NCBI RefSeq assembly: GCF_000429645.1
Contig: NZ_AUCG01000006.1
Coordinates: 1 to 64,000, forward strand
Source: Niveispirillum irakense DSM 11586
GTDB lineage: Bacteria > Pseudomonadota > Alphaproteobacteria > Azospirillales > Azospirillaceae
Length of the DNA stretch: 64,000 nt
Reading direction: 5' to 3'
A program made the position numbers and the translations under genes. Below the pieces are notes generated by a model that saw only the letters and a program-made list of their open reading frames with translations, made no database searches and was not told the origin of the DNA. Below are positions 52,959 to 61,510 of the stretch, piece by piece; the stretch's first letter is position 1; each line of letters begins with the position of its first letter.

Positions 52959-53270
52959 ATGACCGGTACCGCCCACTATGATGAAAACATGGTCACCCTG
53001 CGGGATGCCATTTTTGCCGATCCGGCTCTCGTGGATCGGCTGTCGGGCATTGAGGACCGTGATGTCCTGGCCCAGGAAGTGCTGAGCTTCGCCAGCGCCA
53101 ACGGGATCAATGTGGATATCGAAGCCCTGCGCGGCACGCTGGATGAAGCCATCGACAATATGCGTTCCTCCGAACTGTCGGACGAGGATCTGGAGAATGT
53201 GGCAGCCGGCATGCTCGTGCCGTCATATTCCAAGCAGTCGCCGAAGGGCGAGAGAATCACCATTGGCTGA
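52959..53270 (+). CDS. Nif11-like RiPP precursor-type peptide 2
   Basis: A 103-residue paralogue of the previous gene. The leader again runs exactly to residue 84 (SELSDEDLENVAAG), followed by a 19-residue tail (MLVPSYSKQS, then PKGERITIG) unrelated to that of its neighbour. A conserved leader with a divergent tail is the pattern expected of a RiPP precursor family. GGAGAATGAGCA precedes the ATG. It is 72 bases after the first peptide and is followed by a long hairpin. Confidence 0.75.
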   Translation: MTGTAHYDENMVTLRDAIFADPALVDRLSGIEDRDVLAQEVLSFASANGINVDIEALRGTLDEAIDNMRSSELSDEDLENVAAGMLVPSYSKQSPKGERITIG

Positions 53271-53343
53271 TTTTTTGCTGCACCCGTCTGGCAACAGGAA
53301 CGTCAGGCTCCCATTGTCCGCATGACATGTTAGCAGTTGCACA

Positions 53344-53390
53344 ATCGTGGCCAGGATGAGGGGATAGTGTCCTCTCATCCTGGCCACGAT
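53344..53390 (+). terminator. Long perfect hairpin after the Nif11 genes, covering the eamA start
   Basis: A 17-bp perfect stem (ATCGTGGCCAGGATGAG pairing with its exact complement at 53374-53390), extended to 20 bp with one G-U pair, and a 7-base loop. GGTTTTG follows. It can end the Nif11 transcript. It also includes the first possible start codon of the transporter (53389). Confidence 0.75.
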
Positions 53391-54270
53391 GGTTTTGATG
53401 CGCCCCCGTCATATTGCCCTTGCCGTGCTTGTTGCCCTGATCTGGGGGTTGAATTTTGTCGTCATCAAGCTGGCACTGACCGGCTTTCCACCGCTCCTGC
53501 TGACCGCGCTTCGCTTCATGCTGGCCGCCTTGCCAGCCCTTTTCATCGCCAAGCCCGCCGGGCTGCGCTGGCGCGACATGGCCCTGGTGGCGACATTCCT
53601 TTTTATCGGCCATTACGCCTTTCTATTTTCCGCCCTGGATAAAGGCATGTCCGCGGGGCTGGCATCTGTCGTGCTGCAAAGCCAGGCCTTCATTACCATG
53701 CTGCTGGCCGTGCCTATCCTGGCCGAGAAACCGGGCCGCCGGCAGGTGACAGGGGCGGCAATCGCTGCTGCCGGTCTGATCATCACAGCCAGCACTGTCG
53801 GACTGGATGTAACCTGGATGGGATTTGCCCTAACCCTTCTGGCAGCCGCCAGTTGGGCCATGGGCAATGTGTTGACACGGCGCCTGCCCCCGACGCCCAC
53901 TTTCCCGCTGATGGTCTGGCTGAGCCTGATTCCGCCCTTGCCGGCACTCGCCCTGTCACTGCTGCTGGAGGGGCCGGAGCGGATCGGCCACGCGCTGACC
54001 CATGTCACCTGGACCGCGGGTTTGTCCCTGCTTTACATCGCCGTTCTTTCCACCCTGGTGGCCTTCGGGATCTGGGGCTTTCTGTTGAAGACGTACCGCG
54101 CTGGGATGGTGGCGCCCTTCTCCCTGCTGGTGCCCGTTGTCGGCACGATTACGGCGCATCTCGCCTTTGATGAAAGTTTCGGCCCGCTGCGCATGGCCGG
54201 CATGGTTCTGATTTTTGCCGGTATCATGGTGCCTGCCCTGCCCTGGCCGCGCCGTCCCCGCATGGTATGA
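53389..54270 (+). CDS. EamA/DMT family transporter
   Basis: A 293-residue protein with ten predicted membrane helices in two EamA repeats (about 10-140 and 150-285), of the RhaT/YdcZ/O-acetylserine exporter type. Key segments are ALIWGLNFVVIKLAL and SPADMGLA-like ALDKGMSAGLASVVLQSQAF in the first half, and MGNVLTRRLP between the halves. The start may be 53389 or the ATG three codons later (53398); neither has a clear ribosome-binding site, and the first lies in a hairpin stem. The substrate is unknown; export of amino acids or metabolites is typical. Confidence 0.85.
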   Translation: MVLMRPRHIALAVLVALIWGLNFVVIKLALTGFPPLLLTALRFMLAALPALFIAKPAGLRWRDMALVATFLFIGHYAFLFSALDKGMSAGLASVVLQSQAFITMLLAVPILAEKPGRRQVTGAAIAAAGLIITASTVGLDVTWMGFALTLLAAASWAMGNVLTRRLPPTPTFPLMVWLSLIPPLPALALSLLLEGPERIGHALTHVTWTAGLSLLYIAVLSTLVAFGIWGFLLKTYRAGMVAPFSLLVPVVGTITAHLAFDESFGPLRMAGMVLIFAGIMVPALPWPRRPRMV

Positions 54271-54287
54271 CGGGGACGGCGCTGCGA

Positions 54288-55973
54288 TCAGGCGGCCCGC
54301 ACTTCGGACAGGAAGCGATCAACTTCCAGAGTCAGACGCTCCGCTTCACGCGAGAGTTGGGCTGCGGCACTCAACACAGAACCGGCAGCCTCGCCCGTTC
54401 CCTGGGCTGTTTCATTGACGCCGCTGATATTGCTGCTGATTTCCTGTGTGCCAATGGCCGCCTGCTGCACGTTGCGGGCAATTTCCCGCGTGGCTGCATC
54501 CTGTTCCTCCACAGCAGCAGCAATGGTGGTGGCGATCTCATTGATATTGCCGATGGTCTGGGTCACCTCCACCGTGGCGGCGACGGCACTGTCGGTCGCC
54601 TGCTGCACAGCAGCGATACGGCTGGAAATATCCTCCGTCGCCTTGGCCGTCTGGGTCGCCAAGCTCTTAACTTCCGACGCAACGACCGCGAAGCCTTTAC
54701 CGGCTTCCCCGGCGCGGGCGGCTTCAATAGTCGCATTCAAGGCCAGCAAGTTGGTCTGGCTTGCAATATCGGCGATCAACTGCACCACGGCACCGATGGC
54801 CTTGGCCTCCGAAGCCAGTTCCTGGATGGTGCGGTTGGTTTCCAGCGCGCGGTCGCTGGCCTCGCGGGAGATAGTGGCAGAAGAACCAACCTGCCGCGTA
54901 ATCTCACCAATGGAACTGGTCATCTCCTCGGCAGAAGCCGCAACCGTTTGCACATTTGCTGATGTCTGCTCCGTCGCGCTGGAGACGGCAGCGCTTTGCT
55001 GACGGGTCTGTTCAGCCATGGCGGAAAGTTCCTGCGCGCTACCTTGCAATTCGGTCGCTGAGCTTGCAACCAGCGTTACAACCGATTTCACATTCCGCTC
55101 GAACTGGCTGGCCATATCATGCAGGGCGCGACGGCGCTCTGCCGCGGCGTTCTCTTCCGCCGCCTTCATCTGGGCGCGCATACGCTCGGTTTCCTGGGCA
55201 TTCCGGCGGAACTGTTCCAGGCCACTGGCCAGATGCCCCACTTCATCCCCCCGGCCAAGACCAGGAACAGCCAGATCCAGATTACCGTCCGCCACCTTGC
55301 GCATCGTCTCTGTCAACCGGCTTAACGGGCGGGTGATGGTGCCGATGGCAATGTAAAGCGACAAGGCAACAGCAACCAAGGCGCCAACCCCGCCGATGGT
55401 CAGCATGCTGGCCGTCGCCGTCACCACTTGATCCGTCGCCTGCTGGGCCCGATCTTCAATGGCCCGCCGGATCTCCTCGGTCAGGCGAATATTCGCGTCG
55501 CGCAAAGACACCATTTTAGGGTCAAACCGTTCGCTGATCGCCTTACCCGCCTCTTCATCGCGGTTCTCAATGAGAATCTGTTCAATTTGGGCAAATTCTT
55601 GTCGCAATCCAGCCAATCCATTTTCCAGGCTGCGAACTTCCTCACTCCAAGCCGGCACCAGACCGCGCAGGTCTTTGTAATCGGATGCAGCTTGATCCAT
55701 GCTGGTACGCGCTTCGGCGATGGCAACGTTAATCTGCGCCTCCTCATCCATAGCCATCGCTCTGTATGTCTGCTGACCAGCAGCAATAACCGTCCGGTTA
55801 GTACGTGCCAGCTTGACCATCGCGTATACTTCTTCCTTTATAAGCGATGTATAGTTTCCATTCACCTTATTAATGTTTCGTTCACCAATGAACATTATTA
55901 ACGACATCATCACGAGCATCATGACGATGATCGATGTTATTCGCACAGTAATGGAAATATTTGTTATTTTCAT
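54288..55973 (-). CDS. Methyl-accepting chemotaxis protein
   Basis: A 561-residue inner-membrane chemoreceptor. TM1 (about 8-29), a periplasmic four-helix-bundle sensor of about 160 residues without PAS or Cache marks, TM2 (about 190-212) and HAMP ([24 protein letters not shown]) follow in order. The cytoplasmic signalling domain has the conserved tip [24 protein letters not shown]. No C-terminal CheR-binding pentapeptide is visible; it ends FLSEVRAA. The ligand is unknown. It converges on the EamA gene with a 17-base gap. Confidence 0.93.
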   Translation of the reverse strand: MKITNISITVRITSIIVMMLVMMSLIMFIGERNINKVNGNYTSLIKEEVYAMVKLARTNRTVIAAGQQTYRAMAMDEEAQINVAIAEARTSMDQAASDYKDLRGLVPAWSEEVRSLENGLAGLRQEFAQIEQILIENRDEEAGKAISERFDPKMVSLRDANIRLTEEIRRAIEDRAQQATDQVVTATASMLTIGGVGALVAVALSLYIAIGTITRPLSRLTETMRKVADGNLDLAVPGLGRGDEVGHLASGLEQFRRNAQETERMRAQMKAAEENAAAERRRALHDMASQFERNVKSVVTLVASSATELQGSAQELSAMAEQTRQQSAAVSSATEQTSANVQTVAASAEEMTSSIGEITRQVGSSATISREASDRALETNRTIQELASEAKAIGAVVQLIADIASQTNLLALNATIEAARAGEAGKGFAVVASEVKSLATQTAKATEDISSRIAAVQQATDSAVAATVEVTQTIGNINEIATTIAAAVEEQDAATREIARNVQQAAIGTQEISSNISGVNETAQGTGEAAGSVLSAAAQLSREAERLTLEVDRFLSEVRAA

Positions 55974-56072
55974 TGTCTCGCCCCTTCCTACTACTAGTTT
56001 CCCCGGATGCCATACTGGATTATGTCGGTTTAGTTTCCGAGATATCCATGCAACCGTTTGAGTCTGGCAGGG

Positions 56073-56102
56073 ATATCGGATTTTTCAATATCGGATTTTT
56101 CA
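56073..56102. repeat. Tandem 15-bp repeat upstream of the xre gene
   Basis: Two perfect head-to-tail copies of ATATCGGATTTTTCA, ending 40 bases before the XRE start. Direct repeats at this place could be operator half-sites for the regulator, or a slippage product. The repeat lies in AT-rich DNA between divergent genes (mcp and xre). Confidence 0.7.
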
Positions 56103-56142
56103 ATTTACAGCGAGCTGCCGCAAAAATTCGGGAGAAATCGCT

Positions 56143-56388
56143 GTGCTGATCGCCCCTCGGGAACACGCAATTGTTGGCGCATGCCTGGAGCGTGCCCGCC
56201 GCAATGCCAAAGTGACGCAGCAAGAGTTGGCGCGTCGATTAGGCAAACCCCAATCCTTCATTTCTTCGTATGAGACCGGGCAGCGCCGGGTTGATGTGCT
56301 CGAAATGATCTTGATTCTGCACGCGCTGAACATTGATGCGCGTCTGATTTTTGATGAAATCTATCTGCACTTCCCACGAACCCCCTGA
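56143..56388 (+). CDS. Small XRE-family HTH regulator
   Basis: An 81-residue protein that is essentially one lambda-repressor-like HTH (ARRNAKVTQQELARRLGKP, then SFISSYETGQRRVDVLE). There is no ligand domain. The start is GTG at 56143 with GGGAG 8 bases upstream. No toxin gene is next to it, so an antitoxin role is unsupported. It is 77 bases upstream of the PuuA-like gene on the same strand and may regulate it or itself through the tandem repeat just upstream. Confidence 0.85.
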   Translation: MLIAPREHAIVGACLERARRNAKVTQQELARRLGKPQSFISSYETGQRRVDVLEMILILHALNIDARLIFDEIYLHFPRTP

Positions 56389-56465
56389 CGGGTGCTGCGC
56401 CGTGCTTGACAGAAGCTGTCCGACACGGTGCCATGCCCGCCATTATCAACCCGCGGACCTTTCCC

Positions 56466-57833
56466 ATGACCGCCCCCGACCTTTCCGCCGAAATCGCGGC
56501 CTTCCGCCAAGCCCATCCCGATATCATCGCGGTGGACGCACTGTTGCCTGACCTGTGCGGGGTGTTTCGGGGCAAACGGGTGCCCATCGCGGAGCTTGAT
56601 AAGCTCTATAAGGAAGGGGTGGCCCTGCCCGGCTGCACCTTCGCCGTCGATATCACCGGCGATACGGTGGAAGAGACCGGCATGTCGGTTGAAAAGGGTG
56701 TGCCGGACCGGGTGTGCCGCCCGGTGCCGGGAACGCTGACCCGTGTGCCCTGGTCGGCCAAGCCGCTGGGGCAGGTGCTATTATCGATGCGGGGGGAGGA
56801 TGGCAGCCCGTTCCCCTATGCCCCCCGGTCCCTGGTGGAAACGTTGCAGGCGGCGTTACGCCAGCGCGGCCTTACGCCCGTCGTGGCCGTGGAGCTTGAA
56901 TTTTATCTGATCGACCGTGATAGAGCACCCGGCGCGCAGCCTTCTCCCCCCACCAGCCCCCGCAGTGGGCGGGTCCAGGACCGTACCCAGGTTTATGGGC
57001 TGGCCGAGCTGGAGGATTTCGAGGATGTGCTGGATGAGATCACAGCCGCCGCGCAAGCCCAGGGCATTCCAGCCGGCACCGCCATTGCTGAATATGGGCC
57101 GGGCCAATATGAAATCACGTTGAACCACCGGCCCGATGCCCTGCGTGCAGCCGACGATGCCGTGCTGTTCAAGCGCGTGGTCCAGGGAGTGGCGCGGCGC
57201 CACGGCTTTGAAGCCACCTTCATGGCCAAGCCTTATGCCGACCAGGCCAGCAGCGGCATGCATATCCATATGAGCGTGCTGAATGATGCGGGGGAGAATA
57301 TCTTCGCCGATCCTGCGCCGGAAGGCTCCCTGCTGTTGCGGCAGGCCATCGGCGGGATGGCGCAGACATTGCCGGCGACCATGGCCCTGGCTGCGCCCGG
57401 TGCCAATAGCTGGCGACGCTTCCAGGTCGGTTCCTACGCGCCCACCATCATCGGGTGGGGCGTGAATAACCGAACCGCACCTCTGCGCATACCCGCCGGC
57501 GGGCCGGAAAGCCGGCGGGTGGAATATCGGATCGCCGGGGCCGATGCCAATCCCTATCTGGTGCTGGCGGGCATGCTGGCCGGGCTGCTCCACGGCCTGG
57601 ACGAGCATATTGATCCCGGCCCGCCACTGGAGGGGAATGCCTATGAAGCAAGCGCCCCTCATCTGCCGACCGAATGGGGAACCGCGCTGACGCTGTTCAC
57701 CACCTCCTCCATCCTGCGCCAATGGTTCGGGGATGCTTTTGTCGATACCTATGCCATCACAAAACAGGCGGAGCGGGCGAAATTCGCCGCCCAGGTGACC
57801 CCGCTGGAATGGGAGTGGTATCTGCGCGCCTGA
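56466..57833 (+). CDS. Glutamine synthetase-family ligase (PuuA-like)
   Basis: About 455 residues, type III-like glutamine synthetase family. The N-terminal beta-grasp (DLCGVFRGKRVPIAELDKL) and the catalytic domain with VVAVELEFYLID (metal-binding Glu), EYGPGQYEITLNHRPDAL (divided over two strands), GMHIHMS (catalytic His/Met) and EYRIAGADANPYL are intact. Closest in style to gamma-glutamylputrescine synthetases, the first step of glutamylated polyamine breakdown. The start is uncertain: ATG 56466 matches family N-termini, while 56433 is also in frame. A PuuC-like ALDH is 4 kb upstream. Confidence 0.85.
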   Translation: MTAPDLSAEIAAFRQAHPDIIAVDALLPDLCGVFRGKRVPIAELDKLYKEGVALPGCTFAVDITGDTVEETGMSVEKGVPDRVCRPVPGTLTRVPWSAKPLGQVLLSMRGEDGSPFPYAPRSLVETLQAALRQRGLTPVVAVELEFYLIDRDRAPGAQPSPPTSPRSGRVQDRTQVYGLAELEDFEDVLDEITAAAQAQGIPAGTAIAEYGPGQYEITLNHRPDALRAADDAVLFKRVVQGVARRHGFEATFMAKPYADQASSGMHIHMSVLNDAGENIFADPAPEGSLLLRQAIGGMAQTLPATMALAAPGANSWRRFQVGSYAPTIIGWGVNNRTAPLRIPAGGPESRRVEYRIAGADANPYLVLAGMLAGLLHGLDEHIDPGPPLEGNAYEASAPHLPTEWGTALTLFTTSSILRQWFGDAFVDTYAITKQAERAKFAAQVTPLEWEWYLRA

Positions 57834-57957
57834 CTAAAAGCGGGAATAGCGTCTGGATCAGGGGCGCGGGCACCAATGGACCGGAAGCGGCTCTATCCCG
57901 CGGCGCCCGCGACAGATATACTGACTTCCAATCATTCCGCAGCCGGATGCTATACCC

Positions 57958-58656
57958 GTGAGCGAAGCCAATCCTGCCAATCTCGATCGTATCGAACTGC
58001 TGCAAGCGCTAAGCGTGGAGCAGCGTGCCGCCATTGCACGCCAATGCAGTTGGCGGCATTTCCATCCCCACGAACAGATTGTGGACCGGGCATCAGACAG
58101 CCGGGACGTCTGCCTGATCGTAGAGGGCCGCGTCCGCGTCGTGAACTATTCCCTCTCCGGCCGGGAAATCACCTTCGACGATATCGAGTCTGGGGGCTAT
58201 CTGGGGGAATTATCGGCCATTGATAGCGGCCCCCGCTCCGCCTCCATCGTGGCATTGACGGAAACGCTGGTCGCTTTCATGTCGCCCCGCCTGTTCCTGG
58301 AGACGGTAACCACGCATCCGGCCATCGGCACCCTGGTCATGCGCCGCCTGGCCCATATCGTCCGCACCTCTACCGGTCGAATCATGGACCTTTCCACCCT
58401 GGGGGCGAATAACCGGGTCCATGCGGAGTTGCTGCGTCTGGCCAAGGCTGGCATGCGCGATGATAATACCGCTGAGATCACGCCGGTGCCGATCCACTCT
58501 GATATTGCCAGCCGCGTCTCCACGACGCGGGAGACCGTGGCCAGGGTGATGAGCGACCTTTCGCGGGATAATCTTGTTATTCGTCAAGGCAATAGCCTGA
58601 TCATCCAGGATTTTGATCGGCTGGAGGAGATGGTGGAAGAGGTGCGTGGCGATTGA
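57958..58656 (+). CDS. Crp/Fnr-family transcriptional regulator
   Basis: A 232-residue regulator with an N-terminal cyclic-nucleotide-binding domain (about 15-125) and a winged HTH near the C-terminus (SDIASRVSTTRETVARVMSDL). The phosphate-binding cassette GELSAIDSGPRSASIVAL contains the Arg and Ser expected for cAMP binding, so cAMP or cGMP may be the ligand. There is no FNR-type cysteine cluster. The start is GTG at 57958. It is probably monocistronic, with AT-rich DNA and a terminator downstream. Confidence 0.9.
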   Translation: MSEANPANLDRIELLQALSVEQRAAIARQCSWRHFHPHEQIVDRASDSRDVCLIVEGRVRVVNYSLSGREITFDDIESGGYLGELSAIDSGPRSASIVALTETLVAFMSPRLFLETVTTHPAIGTLVMRRLAHIVRTSTGRIMDLSTLGANNRVHAELLRLAKAGMRDDNTAEITPVPIHSDIASRVSTTRETVARVMSDLSRDNLVIRQGNSLIIQDFDRLEEMVEEVRGD

Positions 58657-58764
58657 CCCCGCCATGCAGCAACGCCTGTGACAGAGAGTGGTTAAATTTT
58701 GAGTGTGTTATCATCGACACGCTTTTTCCCTTTTAAAGCCCGTCGATCTGGTCTATATAAAAGT

Positions 58765-58862
58765 GACTTGACCGTTGCATATGCGCCACGGTTAGGGACT
58801 TTACCTCCTTATGAGGCTCCCTTCATCTCTGGCCGGCTGCCAATCGCAGCCGGCTTTTTTTT
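58765..58862 (+). ncRNA. Candidate small RNA
   Basis: A CTATAT box at 58753-58758, matching the alphaproteobacterial -10 consensus, with a weak CTTTTA -35 17 bases upstream, would start a transcript near 58765. It would end at the strong terminator at 58832-58862. The RNA would be about 98 bases, contains ACCTCCTT (anti-Shine-Dalgarno-like) at about 58803-58810 and has no good reading frame. It could instead be the 3' UTR of the Crp-type gene. Confidence 0.35.
58832..58862 (+). terminator. Strong intrinsic terminator
   Basis: A perfect 9-bp stem (GCCGGCTGC pairing with GCAGCCGGC), a 5-base loop and an 8-base T run. It ends plus-strand transcription ahead of the convergent fliN gene, 176 bases after the Crp-type stop codon. 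Confidence 0.9.
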
Positions 58863-58912
58863 GCCTGTATGGAGAGACGGCAGGCCCCTGCCGCGGCGCC
58901 CCGTGGGGCTGA

Positions 58913-59230
58913 TCAGTTATTGATCCGGGCAAATTCACGGAAGGTGACGGCAATCTTGTCTTCGACGATGGTCACCTCACCGCGCGCCACCATCCGGCCG
59001 GACACAACGATATCGGAAAGGTCGTCGATCTTGCGATCCAGCTCCACAATAGCGCCACGGCCCAGCTTCAACAGGTCGCGGACACGGATGTTGGAGGTGC
59101 CCAACACAACGCTCATCTCCACTTCCGTATCATAGACGGCGGAGATTTCCGGCTGCTCAGGCACGACCTTGACGCTGCCGCCGCCAGCCATTTCCCCGAA
59201 CATTGCATCAATATCGTCCTGGTCGGGCAT
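58913..59230 (-). CDS. fliN: Flagellar motor switch protein FliN
   Basis: A 105-residue protein with the C-ring SpoA domain of FliN: VEMSVVLGTSNIRVRDLLKLG, IVELDR, VVSGRMVARGEVTIVEDK (separate strands). The N-terminal 25 residues are short and acidic. The start at 59230 (MPDQDDIDAMF) follows GGGGGACAGG and avoids overlap with mug. FliN forms the cytoplasmic switch ring with FliM and FliG, binding export and chemotaxis partners; those genes are not in the window. Confidence 0.9.
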   Translation of the reverse strand: MPDQDDIDAMFGEMAGGGSVKVVPEQPEISAVYDTEVEMSVVLGTSNIRVRDLLKLGRGAIVELDRKIDDLSDIVVSGRMVARGEVTIVEDKIAVTFREFARINN

Positions 59231-59252
59231 GAACCTGTCCCCCATCAGCCCT

Positions 59253-59798
59253 TCAAACTGTCGGTGATGGTAGCATGGCTGCCGCCCGTCTTGCAGCGAC
59301 AAAGGCAGCCACCGCGCGCCAGGGCATCAGATCAAAAGAACGCCGGGCCTGGCCGGAGGGGGATGGTAGCACGAAAAGCGCGATCCCCTCCCAGTCCGCC
59401 GGTTGCCGACCCCAGGAAATAACGGCGTTGCGCCCCAGAAAGACGCGCGCGCCATTCTTGCTGGTAAAGGCGATGGCCGCCGGACGATGGGCGCGCATCT
59501 TGACCTGGAAGCCGGTGACATCGAAAGCGTCCGGCGACAGGTCGGCATCATTGCCAATCTCGGTCTTGTTCAGGTCGGTCAGTCCGATCCCCAGGTCCAG
59601 CAGGCCCGGATATTGCGCGGCCCGCCAGCGCTCGGGCAGCAGGCCGATCTCCCACAGGGTCGGCCAGAAACGGTTACCCGGATTGGCATAATAAGCCGCC
59701 TGGGCGGCGGAGATGCGCGAGGGGGCCGTACCGCAAAAAACAAGGTCAAGGCCGGGGCGTAGCAGGTCGGGCAGGATCATGCGGTCAATCTGGCCCAT
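59253..59798 (-). CDS. mug: Mismatch-specific (G/U, G/T) DNA glycosylase Mug
   Basis: A 181-residue uracil-DNA glycosylase-superfamily protein that excises uracil or thymine mispaired with G. The first motif is LVFCGTAPSRISA, with GTAPS in place of the E. coli Mug GINPG; YANPGNRFWPTLWEIGLL and the later loop VLPSPSGQARR complete the fold. Length is normal. It is 22 bases upstream of fliN on the same strand, which is probably incidental to its repair role. The start could be 59798 or an ATG six codons later. Confidence 0.85.
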   Translation of the reverse strand: MGQIDRMILPDLLRPGLDLVFCGTAPSRISAAQAAYYANPGNRFWPTLWEIGLLPERWRAAQYPGLLDLGIGLTDLNKTEIGNDADLSPDAFDVTGFQVKMRAHRPAAIAFTSKNGARVFLGRNAVISWGRQPADWEGIALFVLPSPSGQARRSFDLMPWRAVAAFVAARRAAAMLPSPTV

Positions 59799-59875
59799 CC
59801 GGCCTGCTGGGGCAAGGGCGGCACTTCTTGCCCATCCCCGATGCCGATAGCCTGAAAATGGCTGAATCCCTCACT

Positions 59876-59891
59876 TGGCACGCTGATTGCT
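59876..59891 (+). promoter_or_regulatory. Sigma-54 promoter of the flgF operon
   Basis: TTGGCACGCTGATTGCT: a GG at 59877-59878 (-24) and GC at 59889-59890 (-12), separated by exactly 10 bases, match the sigma-54 consensus TGGCACG-N4-TTGC. It lies about 57 bases before the flgF start. Middle-class flagellar operons are commonly sigma-54-dependent with FlbD- or FleQ-type activators. Confidence 0.85.
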
Positions 59892-59947
59892 TTTAACATT
59901 CCCGACCGGGCCGCCCAGCCCGTTGGTTTGTTCCAGAGGGTAAGACG

Positions 59948-60670
59948 ATGGAAAATTCACTCTACATCACGCTGTCCCGGCAGGAAGCCCTGCGCCGGCA
60001 GATGGAAGTGGTTTCCAACAATATCGCCAACATGAACACGACCGGCTTCAAGTCGCAGCGCATGCTGTTCCTTGAATATCTGGAACAGCCGGACCGTAAG
60101 GGCGACAAGATGAGCTTCGTCCAGGATTACGGCCTGATGCGCAATACCAACGCCGGCCCGCTGACTGTGACCAGCAATCAGATGGATGTGGCGCTGCGGG
60201 GGGAGGGTTACTTCGCCGTGGAGACGCTCTCCGGCCCGCGCTACACCCGGGGTGGCTCGCTTCAGCTCAATGCCAACCGGGAACTGGTGGATCGCGCCGG
60301 CCTGCCGATCCTGGATCAGAACAACCAGCGCCTCACCCTGCCGGCCGATACCACCCAGGTCTTCATCCGGGGTGACGGCACAATCGAGACTGAACAGGGT
60401 CAGGTCGGTCGGTTGAAGGTGGTGAATTTCGCCGATCAGCAGCGGATGACCGAGTTGGGCGGCGGCCTTTACACCACCGACCAGGAAGAAATTGCCGTTG
60501 CCCAGCCCGATATTGCCCAGGGGGCGCTGGAAGGCTCCAACGTGCAGAGCGTGGTGGAGATGACGCAGATGATCGACGTCATGCGCACCTATCAAAACGT
60601 CCAGAAGATGATCGATACCGAACATGAACGGATCCGCACCGCGATCCGTCAACTCGCCCGCGCTCAGTAA
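59948..60670 (+). CDS. flgF: Flagellar basal-body rod protein FlgF
   Basis: A 240-residue proximal-rod protein. The N-terminal rod motif NSLYITLSRQEALRRQM..VSNNIANMNTTGFK and the C-terminal helix (VQSVVEMTQMIDVMRTYQNVQKMI, in part) that packs in the rod are present, with the central FlgE/F/G core (DVALRGEGYFAVET, YTRGGSLQ). No signal peptide; it is exported by the flagellar type III system. AGAGGG is 7 bases before the ATG. First gene of a four-gene operon. Confidence 0.96.
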   Translation: MENSLYITLSRQEALRRQMEVVSNNIANMNTTGFKSQRMLFLEYLEQPDRKGDKMSFVQDYGLMRNTNAGPLTVTSNQMDVALRGEGYFAVETLSGPRYTRGGSLQLNANRELVDRAGLPILDQNNQRLTLPADTTQVFIRGDGTIETEQGQVGRLKVVNFADQQRMTELGGGLYTTDQEEIAVAQPDIAQGALEGSNVQSVVEMTQMIDVMRTYQNVQKMIDTEHERIRTAIRQLARAQ

Positions 60671-60684
60671 AGGGGATCAGGAAA

Positions 60685-61470
60685 ATGCGTAGCCTCTCCA
60701 TCGGCTCCACCGGCATGCTGGCCCAGCAGTTGAACGTGGAAACCATCTCCAACAATATCGCCAATATGACGACGACCGGTTACAAGCGTCAGCGGGCTGA
60801 GTTCCAGGACCTGCTGTACCAGAACCAGCGTCGCGTCGGCTCCACCTCGTCCGATGCCGGCACCATCGTCCCCTCGGGCATCCAGGTCGGCACGGGTGTC
60901 AAGGCCGCTGCCATCTACCGGATCAACGAGCAGGGCAACATCAACCCCACCGGCAACACGCTGGATATCGCCATCAACGGCCAGGGCTATTTCCAGGTCC
61001 AGTTGCCGAACGGTGAGACGGCCTATACCCGCGATGGCACGCTGGGCCTGTCGCCAGAAGGCACCATCGTCACCCATGACGGCTATCAGGTGATCCCTGG
61101 CATCGCCATCCCGCAAAACACGGTCGACATCACGGTCAACCCGAATGGCGAAGTGCTGGCCAAGATCGATGGCCAGGTGGAATTGCAGAATGTCGGCCAG
61201 ATCCAGCTGGCCACCTTCCCCAACACGGCCGGCCTGGAAGCGATTGGCGACAATCTGCTGCTGGAAACGCCGGCCTCTGGCGCTGCCGTGGCCGGCAATC
61301 CCGGCGGGCCCGGCTTCGGTCGCCTGATGCAGGGTGCCGTGGAGACCTCCAACGTCAATATCGTGGCAGAGATCACCCAGCTCATCACGGCCCAACGGGC
61401 TTACGAGATGAACTCCCGCGTCATCTCCACCACCGACCAGATGATGCAGTCGGTCAGCCAGCTCCGCTAA
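60685..61470 (+). CDS. flgG: Flagellar basal-body distal rod protein FlgG
   Basis: A 261-residue distal rod protein, exported by the flagellar type III system. The N-terminus MRSLSIGSTGMLAQQLNVE and SNNIANMTTTGYKRQR, the core DIAINGQGYFQVQ and the C-terminal VNIVAEITQLITAQRAYEMNS split by conserved turns match the family at normal length (260 in enterobacteria). It starts 14 bases after flgF with AGGGGATCAGG upstream. Confidence 0.97.
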   Translation: MRSLSIGSTGMLAQQLNVETISNNIANMTTTGYKRQRAEFQDLLYQNQRRVGSTSSDAGTIVPSGIQVGTGVKAAAIYRINEQGNINPTGNTLDIAINGQGYFQVQLPNGETAYTRDGTLGLSPEGTIVTHDGYQVIPGIAIPQNTVDITVNPNGEVLAKIDGQVELQNVGQIQLATFPNTAGLEAIGDNLLLETPASGAAVAGNPGGPGFGRLMQGAVETSNVNIVAEITQLITAQRAYEMNSRVISTTDQMMQSVSQLR

Positions 61471-61510
61471 GCCCTACCTTATCCGCTGCTTCCGCCGCCG
61501 GAGAACGATA

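Noticed and set aside
56143-56388. XRE protein as an antitoxin
   Set aside because: No small toxin-like gene lies on either side; the next gene is a glutamine synthetase-family enzyme.
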